64,000 nt of DNA from Phialocephala subalpina (lineage: Eukaryota > Ascomycota > Leotiomycetes > Helotiales > Mollisiaceae). The translations under genes and the position numbers were made by a program. Shown one piece after another: positions 1 to 11,686 of the stretch. The stretch is from contig FJOG01000040.1 in assembly GCA_900073065.1 (NCBI GenBank), forward strand, positions 164,822 through 228,821, written 5' to 3'. The notes under the pieces were generated by a model. That model made no database searches. It was not told where the DNA came from and was given only the letters and a program-made list of their open reading frames with translations. Numbering within the stretch: position 1 is the stretch's first letter; each line of letters opens with the position of its first letter.

Positions 1-230
1 TATATAATTAATATAAATTCTTGAAATTATTTAATATAAATAAAATTTCTTAATAAATTTATATTATTTTATTATAGTATATAAAAAAAATATATAAGAA
101 ATAAAATATAAGAGAATATTTTTATATAAAAATAAATAAATGAGAATAATTATTTAAAAATAAATTTTAATTAATATAAATTATAAAAATATAATAAAAA
201 TAAATTTGGAATTTTTAATTAAGAAAAAGA
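1..230. repeat. A/T-rich block, RIP-like
   Basis: The stretch is almost entirely A and T, full of TpA steps and short TA/AT words, with no coding frame. Blocks of this kind between gene-rich DNA are typical of transposon remains degraded by RIP in Pezizomycotina. No element can be recognised. It probably continues to the left of the window. Confidence 0.7.
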
Positions 231-896
231 GTTTTTTCGGGCTTCTTATTAAAAGTTGACGATGTCTAATGAGATGAATAAGTAGATCTATATAGATATG
301 AACCGAAGCTAAGCTGGGCCTGAGCCAGCTTAAGCAAATGCAGCGCGAGATCACGTGAAGTTGATGGTTGGGAAGTGTCGAGATTCCGGTCACGAAACAG
401 GTATATCAAGCGCCAGATGTTTGAACACTTCGCGCAAAATTGAGAGACTCACCTTCATCTGGACCACCCTCTGTCTCTATTAACTTAACTTCTTCGGCCA
501 TGATGCTCTGGATCTCTGCAACGTAACCAGCAAAGATTTGTGTTCGAAAAAGTTGTCTTGCTGATTTTGCTGCAATCGCGATGATATCGAGTTGAAGGGA
601 GGAAGATCTCAAGATCGATCGAGGAAGCTAGAAAATAAGCGAGTTCGAGAGGTTAGGATGGGATCGAAGGTGAGTTCGTTCGACGTCGCGGGTCCCCTCA
701 AATTCCTCGCAATCATATCGTTGGAGTCAAAATTCATTCTCTGAAAGTCTCAGTAGGTCCTCCACTGAGCCAGAGTCCTACCAGACATTCATGAATCTCC
801 CGCCTCAACGACACCCTCCGCCGATCGGATTATTTCACTCGACACTTTCCTCTCCGCTCACCACACTAAAGCAGAAGAACGACCTCATAGATCCAC
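231..896. other. No confident gene
   Basis: Base composition returns to normal here. One short minus-strand open frame (406-612) ends at a GTGAGT-like donor after the residues GGPDEG and could be a lost exon. I could not connect it to neighbouring exons or to a family. Confidence 0.4.
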
Positions 897-1372
897 CTAA
901 ACCTCGCTTTCCTCCCTATTCTCTGCCTGAGCAGCAAGTCTATAAAGACCCAACTCCTCAGCAATAATATGGTTCTTAAGCATCACCATGTTAATCTTCG
1001 ACACGAAGGTGAACATAACACTCGCGTAGAGTTGAATGTCACAAGCGAAGTGGTCTATCAATTTGTTCAGATTGCCACCCGGGGCTTTGTACATCTCCAT
1101 TCGAGTCAATAAGGCGGCACCTGTGCCTTCAATTCTTGCCTTGGTGTGCTTCATTTCCTCGACACCTTGTTCGAAAGAGGGCAGCGAAGCAACTCCTCCA
1201 CGTCGGGTTCGTAGTTGTCTAGGAGCTCTTCGAACTGTTGGTGCTTATTAGAGCTTTTGGGTAAGAAGGGGAAAAGGGGAAAGGGCACATGCCTCTTCCT
1301 TGTCTACGGCGCTCTTCTTGACGTCAGATAGTTTAGGCCCCTTCTTCGGGTCGTTGCTTTTAGACCTCTCCT
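897..1372 (-). pseudogene. Unrecognised fungal protein, C-terminal part, broken
   Basis: Two minus-strand segments read as coding. The upstream one (about 1293-1372) is lysine-rich and ends ...AVDKEE. The downstream one starts at 1234 with FEELLDNYEPDVEELL and, after a one-base shift near 1180-1190, continues through GVEEMKHTKARIEG to a stop at 897. They are joined by an apparent intron at 1235-1292 that begins GCATGT rather than GT and has a TCTAATAAG branch-like site near its CAACAG end. The 5' end was not found. I do not recognise the family; the sequence is mostly helical and hydrophilic. The shift suggests a missing C in a short C run. It may be a decayed gene or carry a sequence error. 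Confidence 0.4.
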
Positions 1373-1881
1373 TTGGATGGGATGTAATTGTTCCGTAGAT
1401 CGGTAGCACTCCATGAATCGAATGTGGCGATGCGTCTTACCATTGGCTGGGTCGCCTTGTTCGTCCGAAACCTTGACTTCTCCGTCCATGGTTGTTGGGG
1501 TGCAGCTATTGTAATCATGGTCAGCTATGAACAATGTTCATCAATCGGAGGTCGTCTTACAGAGTTCTTTCACGGTGCTCCATGTTCTTTGGGAATGAAG
1601 ATACACTTCCGTACATCGAAAGAGAGAGGTTTCGTAGCTCGCCCCATCCTCTCTTCGACACTCGATAAACGGAGAAAAGAGGGCGCGAATACCGGTATCA
1701 TAGGCCGATATCACAGTTAAAAATAAGTCGCATCGTCAGGGAAACGTGATCTCTGTTTTTCTGAACCCATAGCCAGGAGGAAGTAAGTGTACAGCTCAAG
1801 TCTGCATCTCCTTAGTCCATCAACAACAACCCTTCCCGCACTCCTCCTCTTCGAGCCACCGATACACCAATAGCAATTCTC
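1373..1881. other. No confident gene
   Basis: Short overlapping frames exist on both strands. A minus-strand ATG frame near 1490 (MDGEVKVSDEQGD) could be the first exon of the broken gene downstream of it, but splice phases did not fit. Nothing else can be supported. Confidence 0.35.
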
Positions 1882-2407
1882 TCAATCCTTAAGAGCAGAT
1901 AATTCAGATGACCAGTAATCGACATTCCTCGAAAAGACAACCTTGAATCGAGCCAACTCATCCAGCACATCTGTCAGCCGAACCTGGAGTTCTTCTCCCC
2001 GAGCTTGAACTTCGTCTCCTCCATGTTGTAACCTGGCGAGCGCATCTCTCATGTTGCTCAATTTTTCCTCTAAGCCTCTGACTTTGAGTATAATTTCCTT
2101 CCTCGTCAGATCTGGTCTGTTATTGATTGCCTCGAGCCCCTCGACCTATGCATCGATTAGACCTTGTCCGGAATGGAGTAATGCAAGGACGGCGAACCGT
2201 CGCATCATGTCCCTCATCTTCCGACTTAAGGACATCGGGCTTGACAAGCTGTCCCTTCTCGTTGGTACTGGTAGAGTTGCTAGGTGGCTGCAACGAATCT
2301 ATCCGATGCATGAGTTTTCATCTCCTAGAAAGGGTAGGAGACTTACGATTGGAGAGACTGCCCTTGATTTCCGACGATTCGGATTGTTCGTGGGTGGTAT
2401 TTTCCAT
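1882..2407 (-). pseudogene. Small coiled-coil protein with premature TAG
   Basis: ATG at 2407 opens MENTTHEQSESSEIKG. An intron at 2280-2346 (GTAAGT...CCTAG) leads into a second exon that runs to TGA at 1882. The spliced length is 459 nt, an exact multiple of three, encoding 152 codons. Codon 65 (2146-2148) is TAG between GLIDA and VEGLEAINN. The reading on both sides is smooth and helix-rich (RDMMRRFAVLALLHSG before; KVRGLEEKLSNMRDALARLQ after), so the stop looks like a CAG-to-TAG change. An alternative splice around the TAG (donor GTTCGC near 2199) would force a different upstream frame and gives a poorer protein. The family is not recognised; a coiled-coil oligomer is likely. Confidence 0.5.
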
Positions 2408-2778
2408 ATTGGGATTGCAATGGCGGTATCGATGATGCGAAGGATGATTTCGAGTAAGCTGAAGTTGTGGCTGTAACAGTGGTCCGGGGTGTGGAAGTTG
2501 TTGAAATGTCGTTCGTGTCTCGAGGATGTTGATCTTGGGGGCGTGAGGCATTTAGGAAGGAGTGATCGAGGTGTCGAGATGGGAAAAAGTAGGCGGCTTC
2601 GGTGTTTAGTATGTCTGAACGGAAAAAGCAGTCTCGCCTCGTTCCTTCCAAATGTCGAAGTCAGAGAGACAGAGTTGGTCCTCTCGAAACCTTCGACCCA
2701 AAGCAACGCCCATCGAGAAAGCAACGATCCCAATGTCCCATCCTTGGGCTGGACAGTTAAGGGGTCCAGCTTACCCCT

Positions 2779-3897
2779 TCACCTAACGGCTCGTACATAT
2801 TTTTCCAACCCCGGAAATTCCAGCCTCCCCTCCCTCACCATCTTCTTCTTCGTACTCATCGCATTCACAGCCAAATACTCACAATCGTAATCTCTGACAT
2901 CGAACGGCACGCTTTGAACTTCCTCATCTCGTAGCAGCTTCCCCAAAATGGTCAAGACTGGCCAAGGTGCCGTGAGCTCGAAAACCTCCAATTCCCTCTT
3001 TCCATTCCCAGTCCCACCAACCAGACACAAAGCTTTGAAAAGTCCACGCCTGAAAGTCGCAATTGCCGACCAACCTTGTGGATCGGGTAAACAGTTTTGA
3101 TCGAAGTTGATGCGAAGTGTTTTGAGGGACGGAAGGTGGTTCAGGGAAACACACATCTCTTCCCAAGCCGAGATAAGGGGCTCACAGTCAATCTTAGAGT
3201 AGGAATCGACGTCTACTTGGATGTTGAGGTGGGTGAGGCGGTGATGACGCGTGCGGAAGATGACATGATTGAATTGATCCGGGCTGCCAAACACAAACTG
3301 CAACTTCTCGTACCACAGCTCCATGACTTCGGAATATCTGCTCCAATCTTTAGTCACATAATCTTCAATTGCTTAGGAGACGTACATCATTCGACAAGTT
3401 TGAACTAAATTCAGGAGTTCTTGTAAGAGGGCCTTGTTCCGGAGATTGGTGGCACCCAATGGGTTGAGATTCCAAGCTTTCTCAAGATCAATCTCAAACA
3501 ACGCAGTACAGCTCCTACTAGTCAATTTACTATCTTTCCGTTCCCAAGGTCGTAAAATATGAATCGCTGTTGGAGATGTCTCAATCAATAACCTCCAGAT
3601 CTGATCTCGAATTTCTCTCGGGAGTTTGAAGATGTGAGATTCGGTTTGGTCGTGAGTTGATTGGATGAGTGGGTAGATGGGTGATATTGCTTTTCTCCCG
3701 GGATTGAGGAGAAGTTTCACGATTGATGGGGATCCGATGAGGTGTTTTCGTGTTGTGGATAGGTCTTTGAGGAGAGATTCCGGAGGCTGATATGGTGCGC
3801 GGGGTAGTGGGATGGTGAGTGCTCGACGACGAGGTCCATGTGCGTCAGAATCCGATGCAGCGAACTGCAATGGGAAATCGGGTTCTGTTACTGGCAT
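2779..3897 (-). CDS. DUF7730/2EXR-like fungal protein
   Basis: Two exons (3386-3897 and 2779-3337) separated by a 48-nt intron with a GTACGT donor, TGACTAA branch site and GCAG acceptor give 356 aa with intact frame. ATG at 3897 (MPVTEPDFPLQF) was chosen over an in-frame ATG at 4071 because the longer N-terminus is low-quality sequence. Around residues 105-125 the motif FKLPREIRDQIWRLL, followed by AIHILRP, matches the N-terminal 'LP.EIR..IW.L' signature of large fungal DUF7730/2EXR families. The residues joined by splicing (TCRMIYSEVMEL) match the usual 'TCR.iY.Ea..LLY' motif. These proteins are F-box-like in architecture but of unknown function. It is divergent from the HET gene at 4168, with a 270-bp shared upstream region. 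Confidence 0.75.
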
Positions 3898-4167
3898 ATT
3901 GAATGAATGGAAATGTCTCGACGTTTGAGGGATCAAACGAGAATTGTTGAAGTATGAAGAAGAGAGAGCAAGGGGGCAATCGGCACGATGAGGAACGAGG
4001 TTAGGATGACCCCAGCTTGAAGCTATTCCCAAAGCAGTCACCTGCATCAACAGCTTGCTGCCTGGCATCAACCAGCATAGCGTACCATCAAGTTGGCATG
4101 ATCTCTTACTTGAAGGAGCCTGTTTCCTCGCGATTGATTGAAGATCAAATTAAATCGTGAAAGGAAA

Positions 4168-6056
4168 ATGAGTACTCACCAGTACCAGTATAATCCCCTG
4201 AACGTCTCAACCCACGAGATCAGAATCGTTCACATTCTTCCAGGAGCCTGGGGAGAAGATATCGCATGTGAACTCCGTACAACCTCGCTCGATGGAGCGC
4301 CAATATACCAGACTTTGTCTTATGTTTGGGGAGATGCTTCCATCACGAAACCAATCTTGGTAGACGGTTCAAGGTTTGAGGTGACAGCAAATCTGTATGC
4401 CGCTCTAAAAAGATTGCGATGCGCAACAACGAAGAGGGTGATTTGGATCGATGCTCTCTGTATCAACCAGCGAGATAATGAAGAAAAGACGAGCCAGGTT
4501 ATGTTGATGCAGAGAATATATGAAGGATGCGCGGAAGTCTTGATCTGGCTGGGTGATTGGGACGTTGATGAGCCAGTTGATGAGAGGACGATTGAGGATA
4601 CACAAGACGAGCTGGAGCAGTTTTTCCAAGCTGTAACGTTCGACGAGGAAGCATTCAGCCAGTTTGAACCCAAAAGGAGGGATCTCATGGTTGCATTTGC
4701 AATTGTGAAGACGCTGGAGAGCGGAGGTCATATCGACGAGCGGCCATGGTTCCGGTGCAAATCCACCGAATCAAGACTTTTCGAAGGAGGGTCCGCAGCT
4801 CTTACGAAATTGATGAACGTCCCATATTGGAACCGTATCTGGGTGGTGCAGGAAATGCGATTACCGCAATCTGCGATCGTGGTCTGTGGTTCAATAAGCA
4901 TGTCTTGGAGTGTGTTCACCAACGCGAACAACAACTGGAATTTGCATCACGATTGTTGCGAAGATGCTCTCATTAGAGGCGAGGATACCGTCGTCGGGGT
5001 TTTGACCGAAATAATGGTCACGGTGATGAACGTTATGGATGAGCAGATGGATGTCTTTCGGACCTTATTGCTGCATTCACATCGGCAGGCTACTGACCCG
5101 AGGGATAAAGTCTATGGCCTGCTCAGTATTTGTCGTCGTCGGGATGATGACATTAAGGGAGGACGATTTGTTCCGGACTATACGATACCCAAAGAGCTTT
5201 TGTTTCCGAAATTGACGATGCAGTTAATCGAGTCGACGGGCTGCTTAAAGGTTCTGACAGGGACATACTTTCATCAGGGTATCCCAAGCTGGGTGGCAGA
5301 CTGGAGTGTCTCACCATCGATAATGGAGGTTGCGCGCGAACATACCCGGCTCCGACAATATGATCTATATAATGCAAGTAAAGGGAATGATTGCCATTCA
5401 AGGTTGCTGGAGAACTCGATGCTAAGACTCGATGGAGCCTGTTTGACAGCATTGAAGTGGTGGGAGATATTGGACAAGCTAAATATGAGCTCTCATCACT
5501 CATGACGGTTAAACAAGTCTTGCGGCTTGCAGGCAAGGAAGTAGACACTGAACAGCCCTACGCCGGGGGAGGAGCTTGGGAAGACGCCTACTGGAGAACA
5601 CTTCGGGTAGATATTACAGAGACAATCGGTGGCTACTTAAGAAGGGCAGAGGCTGAGGACAAGGCTCGACACGACTTCCTGTTTGACATCCGTGAGGGCA
5701 TGGAAGAGGAGATTCAGGAAATGTTCTTTCAAAGGGCGAACATAGACGATTTCGGCACGATCTACAATGCAGTCAAAGATCGAAGGTTTTTCATCACCCA
5801 AAGAGGATACCTAGGTTTTGCACCAGAAAATACACAAATTGGTGACGAGGTCTACGTGATCAATGGATCTAAGGTTCCTTTCGTCCTACGCAGACTCAAC
5901 AAGACCTATGAGCTGGAAAGTCGGACAGATGAGAGTATCATACCAGATGTGCCAGCATTCAATTTGATTGGAAACTGTTATGTCCACGGGATCATGGATG
6001 GTGAAGCAGCTTCTGGTGTAGATGGAAAAGAAGCCAAAGATTTGATTTTGTGCTAG
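4168..6056 (+). CDS. HET-domain protein with apparent frameshift
   Basis: A heterokaryon-incompatibility (HET) domain protein of about 629 aa if one base is missing. Start MSTHQYQYNPL at 4168; an upstream in-frame ATG at 4138 is less typical. The HET signature is clear: YQTLSYVWGDA near residue 50, VIWIDALCINQRDNEEK near 95, and AEVLIWLGDW near 125. The C-terminal half has the family's usual GYLGFAPENTQIGDEVYV and YVHGIMDGEA. The frame breaks at the three Ts of 5442-5444: LRLDGAC ends one frame and FDSIEVVGDIGQ opens the next, exactly as if a fourth T were missing. No splice sites fit. Known HET proteins trigger cell death on fusion of unlike strains; a role here is inferred. It is either a pseudogene or carries a homopolymer error. 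Confidence 0.85.
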
Positions 6057-6332
6057 CTCTCATGTCTTGAGAATGCAGCTGGTGGGTTGCGACGATACAC
6101 CTGTTCTAGAAACGTCAAAGGTTACGTTGAATCAAGGCGCAGATCCATCAACTTCGAATGTCCGTCCACTTCGTACAAGGTCGCATGACTTGTAGCTCAT
6201 AACAACAAGGCAGTGGCTTGATGCATTTGTATGCAAATCATTGATTGCAAAACCCCAAATTTTTACACCCAACAAGACTAAGCCCCACGCTTGCTAAATC
6301 CACTATTTTGTACATAGTGTTCATCCATATCA

Positions 6333-7793
6333 TCATTCATCCTCATCCTCAAGTCCTGCAATACCCTTTTTTGGGCCAGGCAGCCAAGGCTTCTTCTGCA
6401 TCCATGGGTATTTGGTGCCTTCGTTCTCATCATCGCTAAACATCATGTCTTGGTTTGCGTCCTCGAATTCCTCCAAGTCAGAAGCATTATGAGTTCGGTA
6501 GTGGTAGGCATTTCGGTTGTATTCGTCGTCGGAATCGACTTCTTCGTCTGGGTAGTCGGCGGTATAGTGGTTCTCAGCTGTATTTGTTAATAGCAGAGTC
6601 GAATCACTGCTGGCAATTCATCACTTACCATTCTCGTCTTCATCTGCTTCATCCTCTTCCTCGGAGCTCCCTTCATCCTCACGATAGAACTCCTCAATGT
6701 CCGGCTGAGAATCGAGAATTAAAAACCCGATGTTCTTTGACGCGTCTTCGTCTTGAAGAGCTTCTGCTGGCATGCGGATGTAAGTATCGATAATGTATTC
6801 GGAATCATCATCCATCTCCTCCTCGACATAAGATCCGTCCAAGTCCATTGTCGTACCATTGTTCTGAGACTTCTCCTCTGGATGCCGCTGAGCATACCGT
6901 AGAGCTGGTGCCTTTGGCTTGAACTTCGAAGGAGAAGATTTGTGGATGTGAGACGAGGTGTACTTTGGTTCAGGATGCGAGTGTTGTGACGCCGCGAGGT
7001 TCTTGCCAATCTCCGCCAATGTATATGCTTCCATTTCAGCCGCCAGTCGCTCAGAGCTGACGTCCCATGGCATAACCTCCCCAGACGCCAGACGAACATT
7101 TCGTAGAGGTGCAATTCCGGGCTTGGGTTGTGGCTCTTTGACAGGAGGAGTCGAGGTTCTTGCAGCTAGGCCGGGCTTCTTCTGCGGTCGAGGAGTTTCG
7201 CTCGGGGATTCCAGAGCTGGGGTGGCACTCCTACTGGGAGCTTGTCCATCCTGGCTCTTGGGTCGAGCTCTTCGCTCTATGAAGATTGTAGGTTCCGCTT
7301 TACGCTTACGACTTCCGCCACCGACTGTATCTGGGATTGAGGGTGTAGCACTTCGCGAGATATGGAATCGGCGTGGTTGTGTAGCTTGGAACGGCTGCGA
7401 CTCATCTGCAGAGCTATTTGGTGTACCTGGGCTTGTAGCAGGAGCCGATTGAACTGGAGGAGCGCCTGCTTGTATACTGGGCTGCAGAAGATTCTGGAAT
7501 GCCGGAGTATCAGATCTTGAGACTGGTGCTGAAGACGTGCCTAGAGCTTGAGAGCTGGCTGAGCGATGTATTTCCTTGATCTTGCGGACTGCTGAAGGGA
7601 TAGGCTGATCTGATTGTCGAGAGAACACGTAGTCGGTCGTTCTGCGCTTCTTCGGATTATTCAACTCTCGGATTTCTGGAAAGGTTTAATTAGTATACAC
7701 CGTCCATGGGACTCGCAGAACCATACGCAGAAGATCCACAGGTTCGTCGGTAGCCTTGCGCTTGATCTGGATGATGGAGGGAGGCAGAGACAT
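6333..7793 (-). CDS. IWR1: Iwr1-domain protein (RNA polymerase II nuclear import)
   Basis: Three exons (7727-7793, 6629-7675, 6333-6577) with two 51-nt introns splice to 452 aa with intact frame. The N-terminus MSLPPSIIQIKRKATDEPVD, then LNNPKKRRTTDYVFSRQ, is the usual start of fungal Iwr1 proteins. A long disordered Ser/Pro-rich middle follows. The Iwr1 domain lies at the C-terminus: YIIDTYIRMPAEAL, NIGFLILDSQPDIEEFY, an acidic stretch, then across the second intron NHYTADYPDEEVDSDDEYNR and a TKYPWMQKKPWLPG tail. In yeast, Iwr1 binds assembled RNA polymerase II between its two largest subunits and directs it into the nucleus. The ORF ends 276 bp from, and convergent with, the HET gene. This is a single-copy housekeeping gene. 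Confidence 0.93.
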
Positions 7794-9072
7794 AGTGGGC
7801 AGATGGAATGAAGGTGCGAAGAATGCTGTCAAATTTCGAGCAGCATATTCAAGGAGTGTGACATGGAGCGTTGACAGCTTCACTGTGTTTTGCGGGGAGA
7901 GTGGAGTGATCGAATCTCGAGGATCAATGTTGTTGATGTTTACAGCGAAAAACTTTTGGGCGCCTCATCGCTCAGGTTCCAGTCGATTAGCGAGTTTTGA
8001 TAAAGAAGTCTCACAATGACGCAACCAAGCCATTTCTCTTGGTGGAATTAGTTCTGATTTTAAAAAAGAATGGTTGAGGAGTTTTATGGTTATTATTTTA
8101 GGAGAAAGTAATGGAATTCGTCTGTCATACTTTGTGTCTTGTTATCAAGCTCTCGAGCTCCCGGTTCTCAACAATTGCTCAGATGTCCAGGTTGTGGCGT
8201 GAGCTTCAAGGTTCTCGTTCAAAAGGCATCTGTGGCGCATGAAGATACAGGTTTCTGATAGGAGCATAAAGCGATAGCATGTGCAAGTCCAGGGATGCCA
8301 ACTTTTGGCTGCATGGATTGTGACGCCTAACACCAAGATTTCCAATGGATGGTGGGGTAACAGTGAGACGGTTAATTGGAATGCCCGGACGTGCTTGGAG
8401 GGTGAGCACAACATCCCAGCCCTGGTTGTCTGACTGCTATCTTCAATTGAACTTCCAGAATTTCCGTCCTTTACAATGTCTTTGATTGCTCAAGACCAGC
8501 TCAGACAATCGAAGAACTGAGCTACGTTACTCTTGTCTTACCTTCCTTCTGCATTCGACCCACCACCGCGGGACGGCCCTGCCAACCCTGCTCCGAGCAA
8601 ACGTCAACACCGCAATTTGTGTCTCAATCACGGATATCAGCGTAATAAATGCTCTTGCTAGATGTCTATTGGTATGTAAAGTGATCATCAGTGACGATAT
8701 AGCTCCTACCTGGACCGCGGTTCCTTTCGTGTGAGTTCTGTTGCTGTACAATGCTTGAGCCGAATTATACTTCGATCGTATGATATGGGAACTCAGATAT
8801 AACCTTACTATTGAACCGCACGTCATGCTCGTTTGTTTCACTGTTCAATAATCAACCTAATGATATTGTCGATGGCAATCGATCACCATTGCTCTTTTGC
8901 TAATTTCGTTCTCAAGATCTGCTCCTTCCTCGTTGGTAAGCTTCGATCAACCAAGGTTGCGCTCCTCGAAAGTCGCAAAGTTTGCATACCCAACCAAAAA
9001 TTGCAGCTACATACAAACCATTCTCGAAGAAGCTTGAGCTCCCCCGAGCATTGATCTGCCAGATCTGCCAAT
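7794..9072. other. Intergenic, shared 5' region of IWR1 and the CBM48 gene
   Basis: This 1.28-kb stretch separates two divergently transcribed conserved genes. Short frames on both strands (for example 8145-8414 minus and 8527-8841 minus) show no recognisable domain and lack matching splice structure. The last 100-200 bp before 9073 are pyrimidine-rich, as expected of a fungal promoter/leader. I see no other feature. Confidence 0.5.
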
Positions 9073-11686
9073 ATGGCACCTCATACGGCCACCGTCAAGT
9101 ACTCGAAACCTGGCACCGTTCCTCCGATCTACCTTGCCGGTTCCTTTTCATCATGGGAACCGCAGGAGATGCAGTACACCACCGATGCGAACAACGAGCA
9201 CGAGTTCTTCAAAGAGGTTGAAGTCGAGCAGGGCAAGGAATATCAGTATAAATTCCGGCTTGGTCATGTAGGAGATTGGTGGATTTTGAATGAGGATTCC
9301 CCAACAGGTATACTCTTCCTCTGCTTTCGTCCCATTTGGCGAATTACGCTAACGAGGTACCTTCCTTGCAGTGACTGACGACATTGGAAACAAAAACAAC
9401 CTCCTCTCCGTCCCCAAATTCGAAGAGGCCACCAAAGGTACAGACGAACTAAAATCCATACCACAAGAACCTCAACCTGAGCAATCAGAATCACCACCAA
9501 CCGCAGCTATGGAGAAGGAAAAGACCCCATCCATTGAGGAGACAATGGGCACGAGGGAGACCGACGACACGCTGTTCGCAGATGAGATTGTCAAGGATAT
9601 TGACGAGCCGAAGGAAGAGCCAAAGACACCTGCAATCGGCAGCCTTGAGGGAACGATCGAGCCACCTTCTACTCCCGCCATCCTCGAGAAGCCCCAAGCT
9701 GAACATGTCGAGGAGGCAGAGCACATAAAGGAGCTTCAAGAAATCAACGGTGCCGAGTCTTCCGCCAGCAAGGCAGTTGAGGAAAGCATCATCGAGCCTG
9801 CACCTGCACCATATGTGGACGTCAAGAAGTTTCAAGATTTCGAGGATACCGACAGCAAGAATGTTTCTGATCTCGAAGAGGACAAACCTGTTGCGCCCCC
9901 GACGCTTGTTGTTGAGAAGGCGGAGCCTGAGCCCAAGGAAGAGAAGTCGAGCGTCGAGCCTACAACTAATGGACATGATTCCGATCACCTCCGGACTGCA
10001 GATACCTCTCAAGAGACTAGGAATGGAGCACGTACACCCGAGCTTGCGAATGTTGCAGCTGAGGTTGCCGACGTTGCTGCTACCCTCGATCGAGACCAAC
10101 CTACACCTCCAATCTCAGACGAAGAAGCTGGCCGCATTGGGTTCAGACGCATGTCATCAACTCCAATTCCTCAAGTAGCTGTTACTGCTGCGGAGGTTGC
10201 TGATTCAGCTGCTGTCATCGATAAGGAAGAAGATGCAAGTTGACTTTTCTCAGAGCACTAGCACTTTGACTGACTGTACTTCTAGAAGCCCGAAGAGTTC
10301 ATTCGACCTTTCGATATCGATGATGGACCTCTTCCAGAGACACCACCAAACGAAAAGGTCCCCCTGTTCTCCCACGAATGCTGCTCGCCGCCAGATCACC
10401 AGGAACCTCGCCAGCCCGAAGACTTCGACCCTTACGAAGGCATGAGACCAAGAGTTGAGATTGAGGAGCCAATTGACTTGAGTGATCCGAACATCAAGCA
10501 TTTTCCTACAGATCGTGCTGGAATCATGGAGCATCTTCGAGAAATGCAGGAACGCCTGCCAGAGGATGAGGTGAAGCTTGACTTGGCCCCTCGGTCTCCT
10601 GTCATTGACCCCAACAATCCTCAAGCTGACCGACGGGGATCACGCGATCTTCCAGCCGTCTCACCAGTGGTCTTGGCCCAACGCTCTCCATCTCTCGACT
10701 CGATTGCGGAAGACAATGATGAAAGCAGCAATGTTCTCGCAGCTGCACCGGTTAAGCTCAATGGTGAAGACAAGTCAGCGACCAATGGTATTAATGTCAC
10801 CAAGCACGAAATTGCAGCAGTTACGTCAGATGAACTACCTGTTGCAAAGGAGAACGAGGCTCCACTACTCGAACCCGAGGGAAAGCTCCGACATCTTGGA
10901 GGATCTGTCGATGGCAGTGATGAAAGTGGGCTGAACGCGAGATTGGAGCAACTGGAAGCCGAAAATACTGAGACTGATGAACCAGTCACAGAACATCTCG
11001 TTAAGGAACCCGTCGACAAGGTAGCAAAGAAGGATGTCTCCGAGGGACAGGATGCAGAGCCCACAAAATCAACTGAAGAGAGTATAGACGGCGCAGCAGA
11101 AGTAATTCCAGAAGTGAGTATTCAGAAATCCCCTTCGAAGGACAGTCTTGGTAAAGGATTACTGGATGGCATCTTTACCGAAGGCTCGCACGTTGTTCCA
11201 AGCGATAATACTCCATTCATCGTCGGAGATTGCCAACTTGGTAGCGACGACGGGAAGGTTGAGGTGTTGACAACTGGCTCATTCAGTCCGCCCACTACTG
11301 TTCAGCCAGCAACTCCTCTCCCAGGCATCAGTCGTCGACTAGGCTACGATGATGAGACCGAAAGCCCCAATATTACAGTGTCTCCAGCTACGCTAGGAGG
11401 GTCTAGTAACGTCACTGACACAACCATCAAGCAGAATGATACGGCAAAGAGCACAGCTGTCGAAAACGGGACCGACGATACTCAGGTCAAGTCACGCAAG
11501 CGCCAGCCTTCTCCCGCCAGAAGCCCCGAGAGACCTGTCACACCAACCTCGATGAAATCTCCCGGCAGAGATGTTCAGAATGACAAGGAGAGAAACATCT
11601 TCAAGGCATTCTTCCGTGTTGTCTTCGTTGAATGGATCGGTGGATTCTTCCTGCGACTCTGCGGTGGCAGACGTCGTCGCCAGTAA
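9073..11686 (+). CDS. CBM48 / AMPK-beta glycogen-binding-like protein (Crp1/Mdg1 type)
   Basis: Three exons (9073-9307, 9372-10234, 10286-11686) splice to 832 aa with intact frame. Residues 1-95 form a CBM48/AMPK-beta glycogen-binding fold: PIYLAGSFSSWEPQEM, then EVEVEQGKEYQYKFRLG and GDWWILNEDSPTVTDDIGN NKN-type ending. The remaining 730 residues are acidic, Pro/Glu/Ser-rich and disordered, with repeated AAEVAD units. The last 25 residues (FKAFFRVVFVEWIGGFF, then a basic GGRRRRRQ-like tip) form a hydrophobic or amphipathic C-terminal anchor, suggesting attachment to a membrane. Yeast Crp1 and Mdg1 share the N-terminal module; Mdg1 is linked to pheromone signalling. The molecular role in filamentous fungi is not settled. 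Intron 2 is a GC-AG intron. Confidence 0.88.
10235..10285 (+). other. GC-AG intron in the CBM48 gene
   Basis: The only way to keep the CBM48 frame open from KEED to KPEEFIRPFD is an intron beginning GCAAGT at 10235 and ending CTTCTAG at 10285 (51 nt). GT donors nearby give the wrong phase. GCAAGT is the best-known non-canonical donor. A TGACTGAC branch-like site lies 10-20 nt before the acceptor. With this splice the total coding length is divisible by three. Confidence 0.85.

Noticed and set aside
9472..10099. Long minus-strand frames opposite the CBM48 gene (202 aa)
   Set aside because: Antisense shadow of a Glu/Pro-rich coding region; the plus strand has a clear domain and intact exons.
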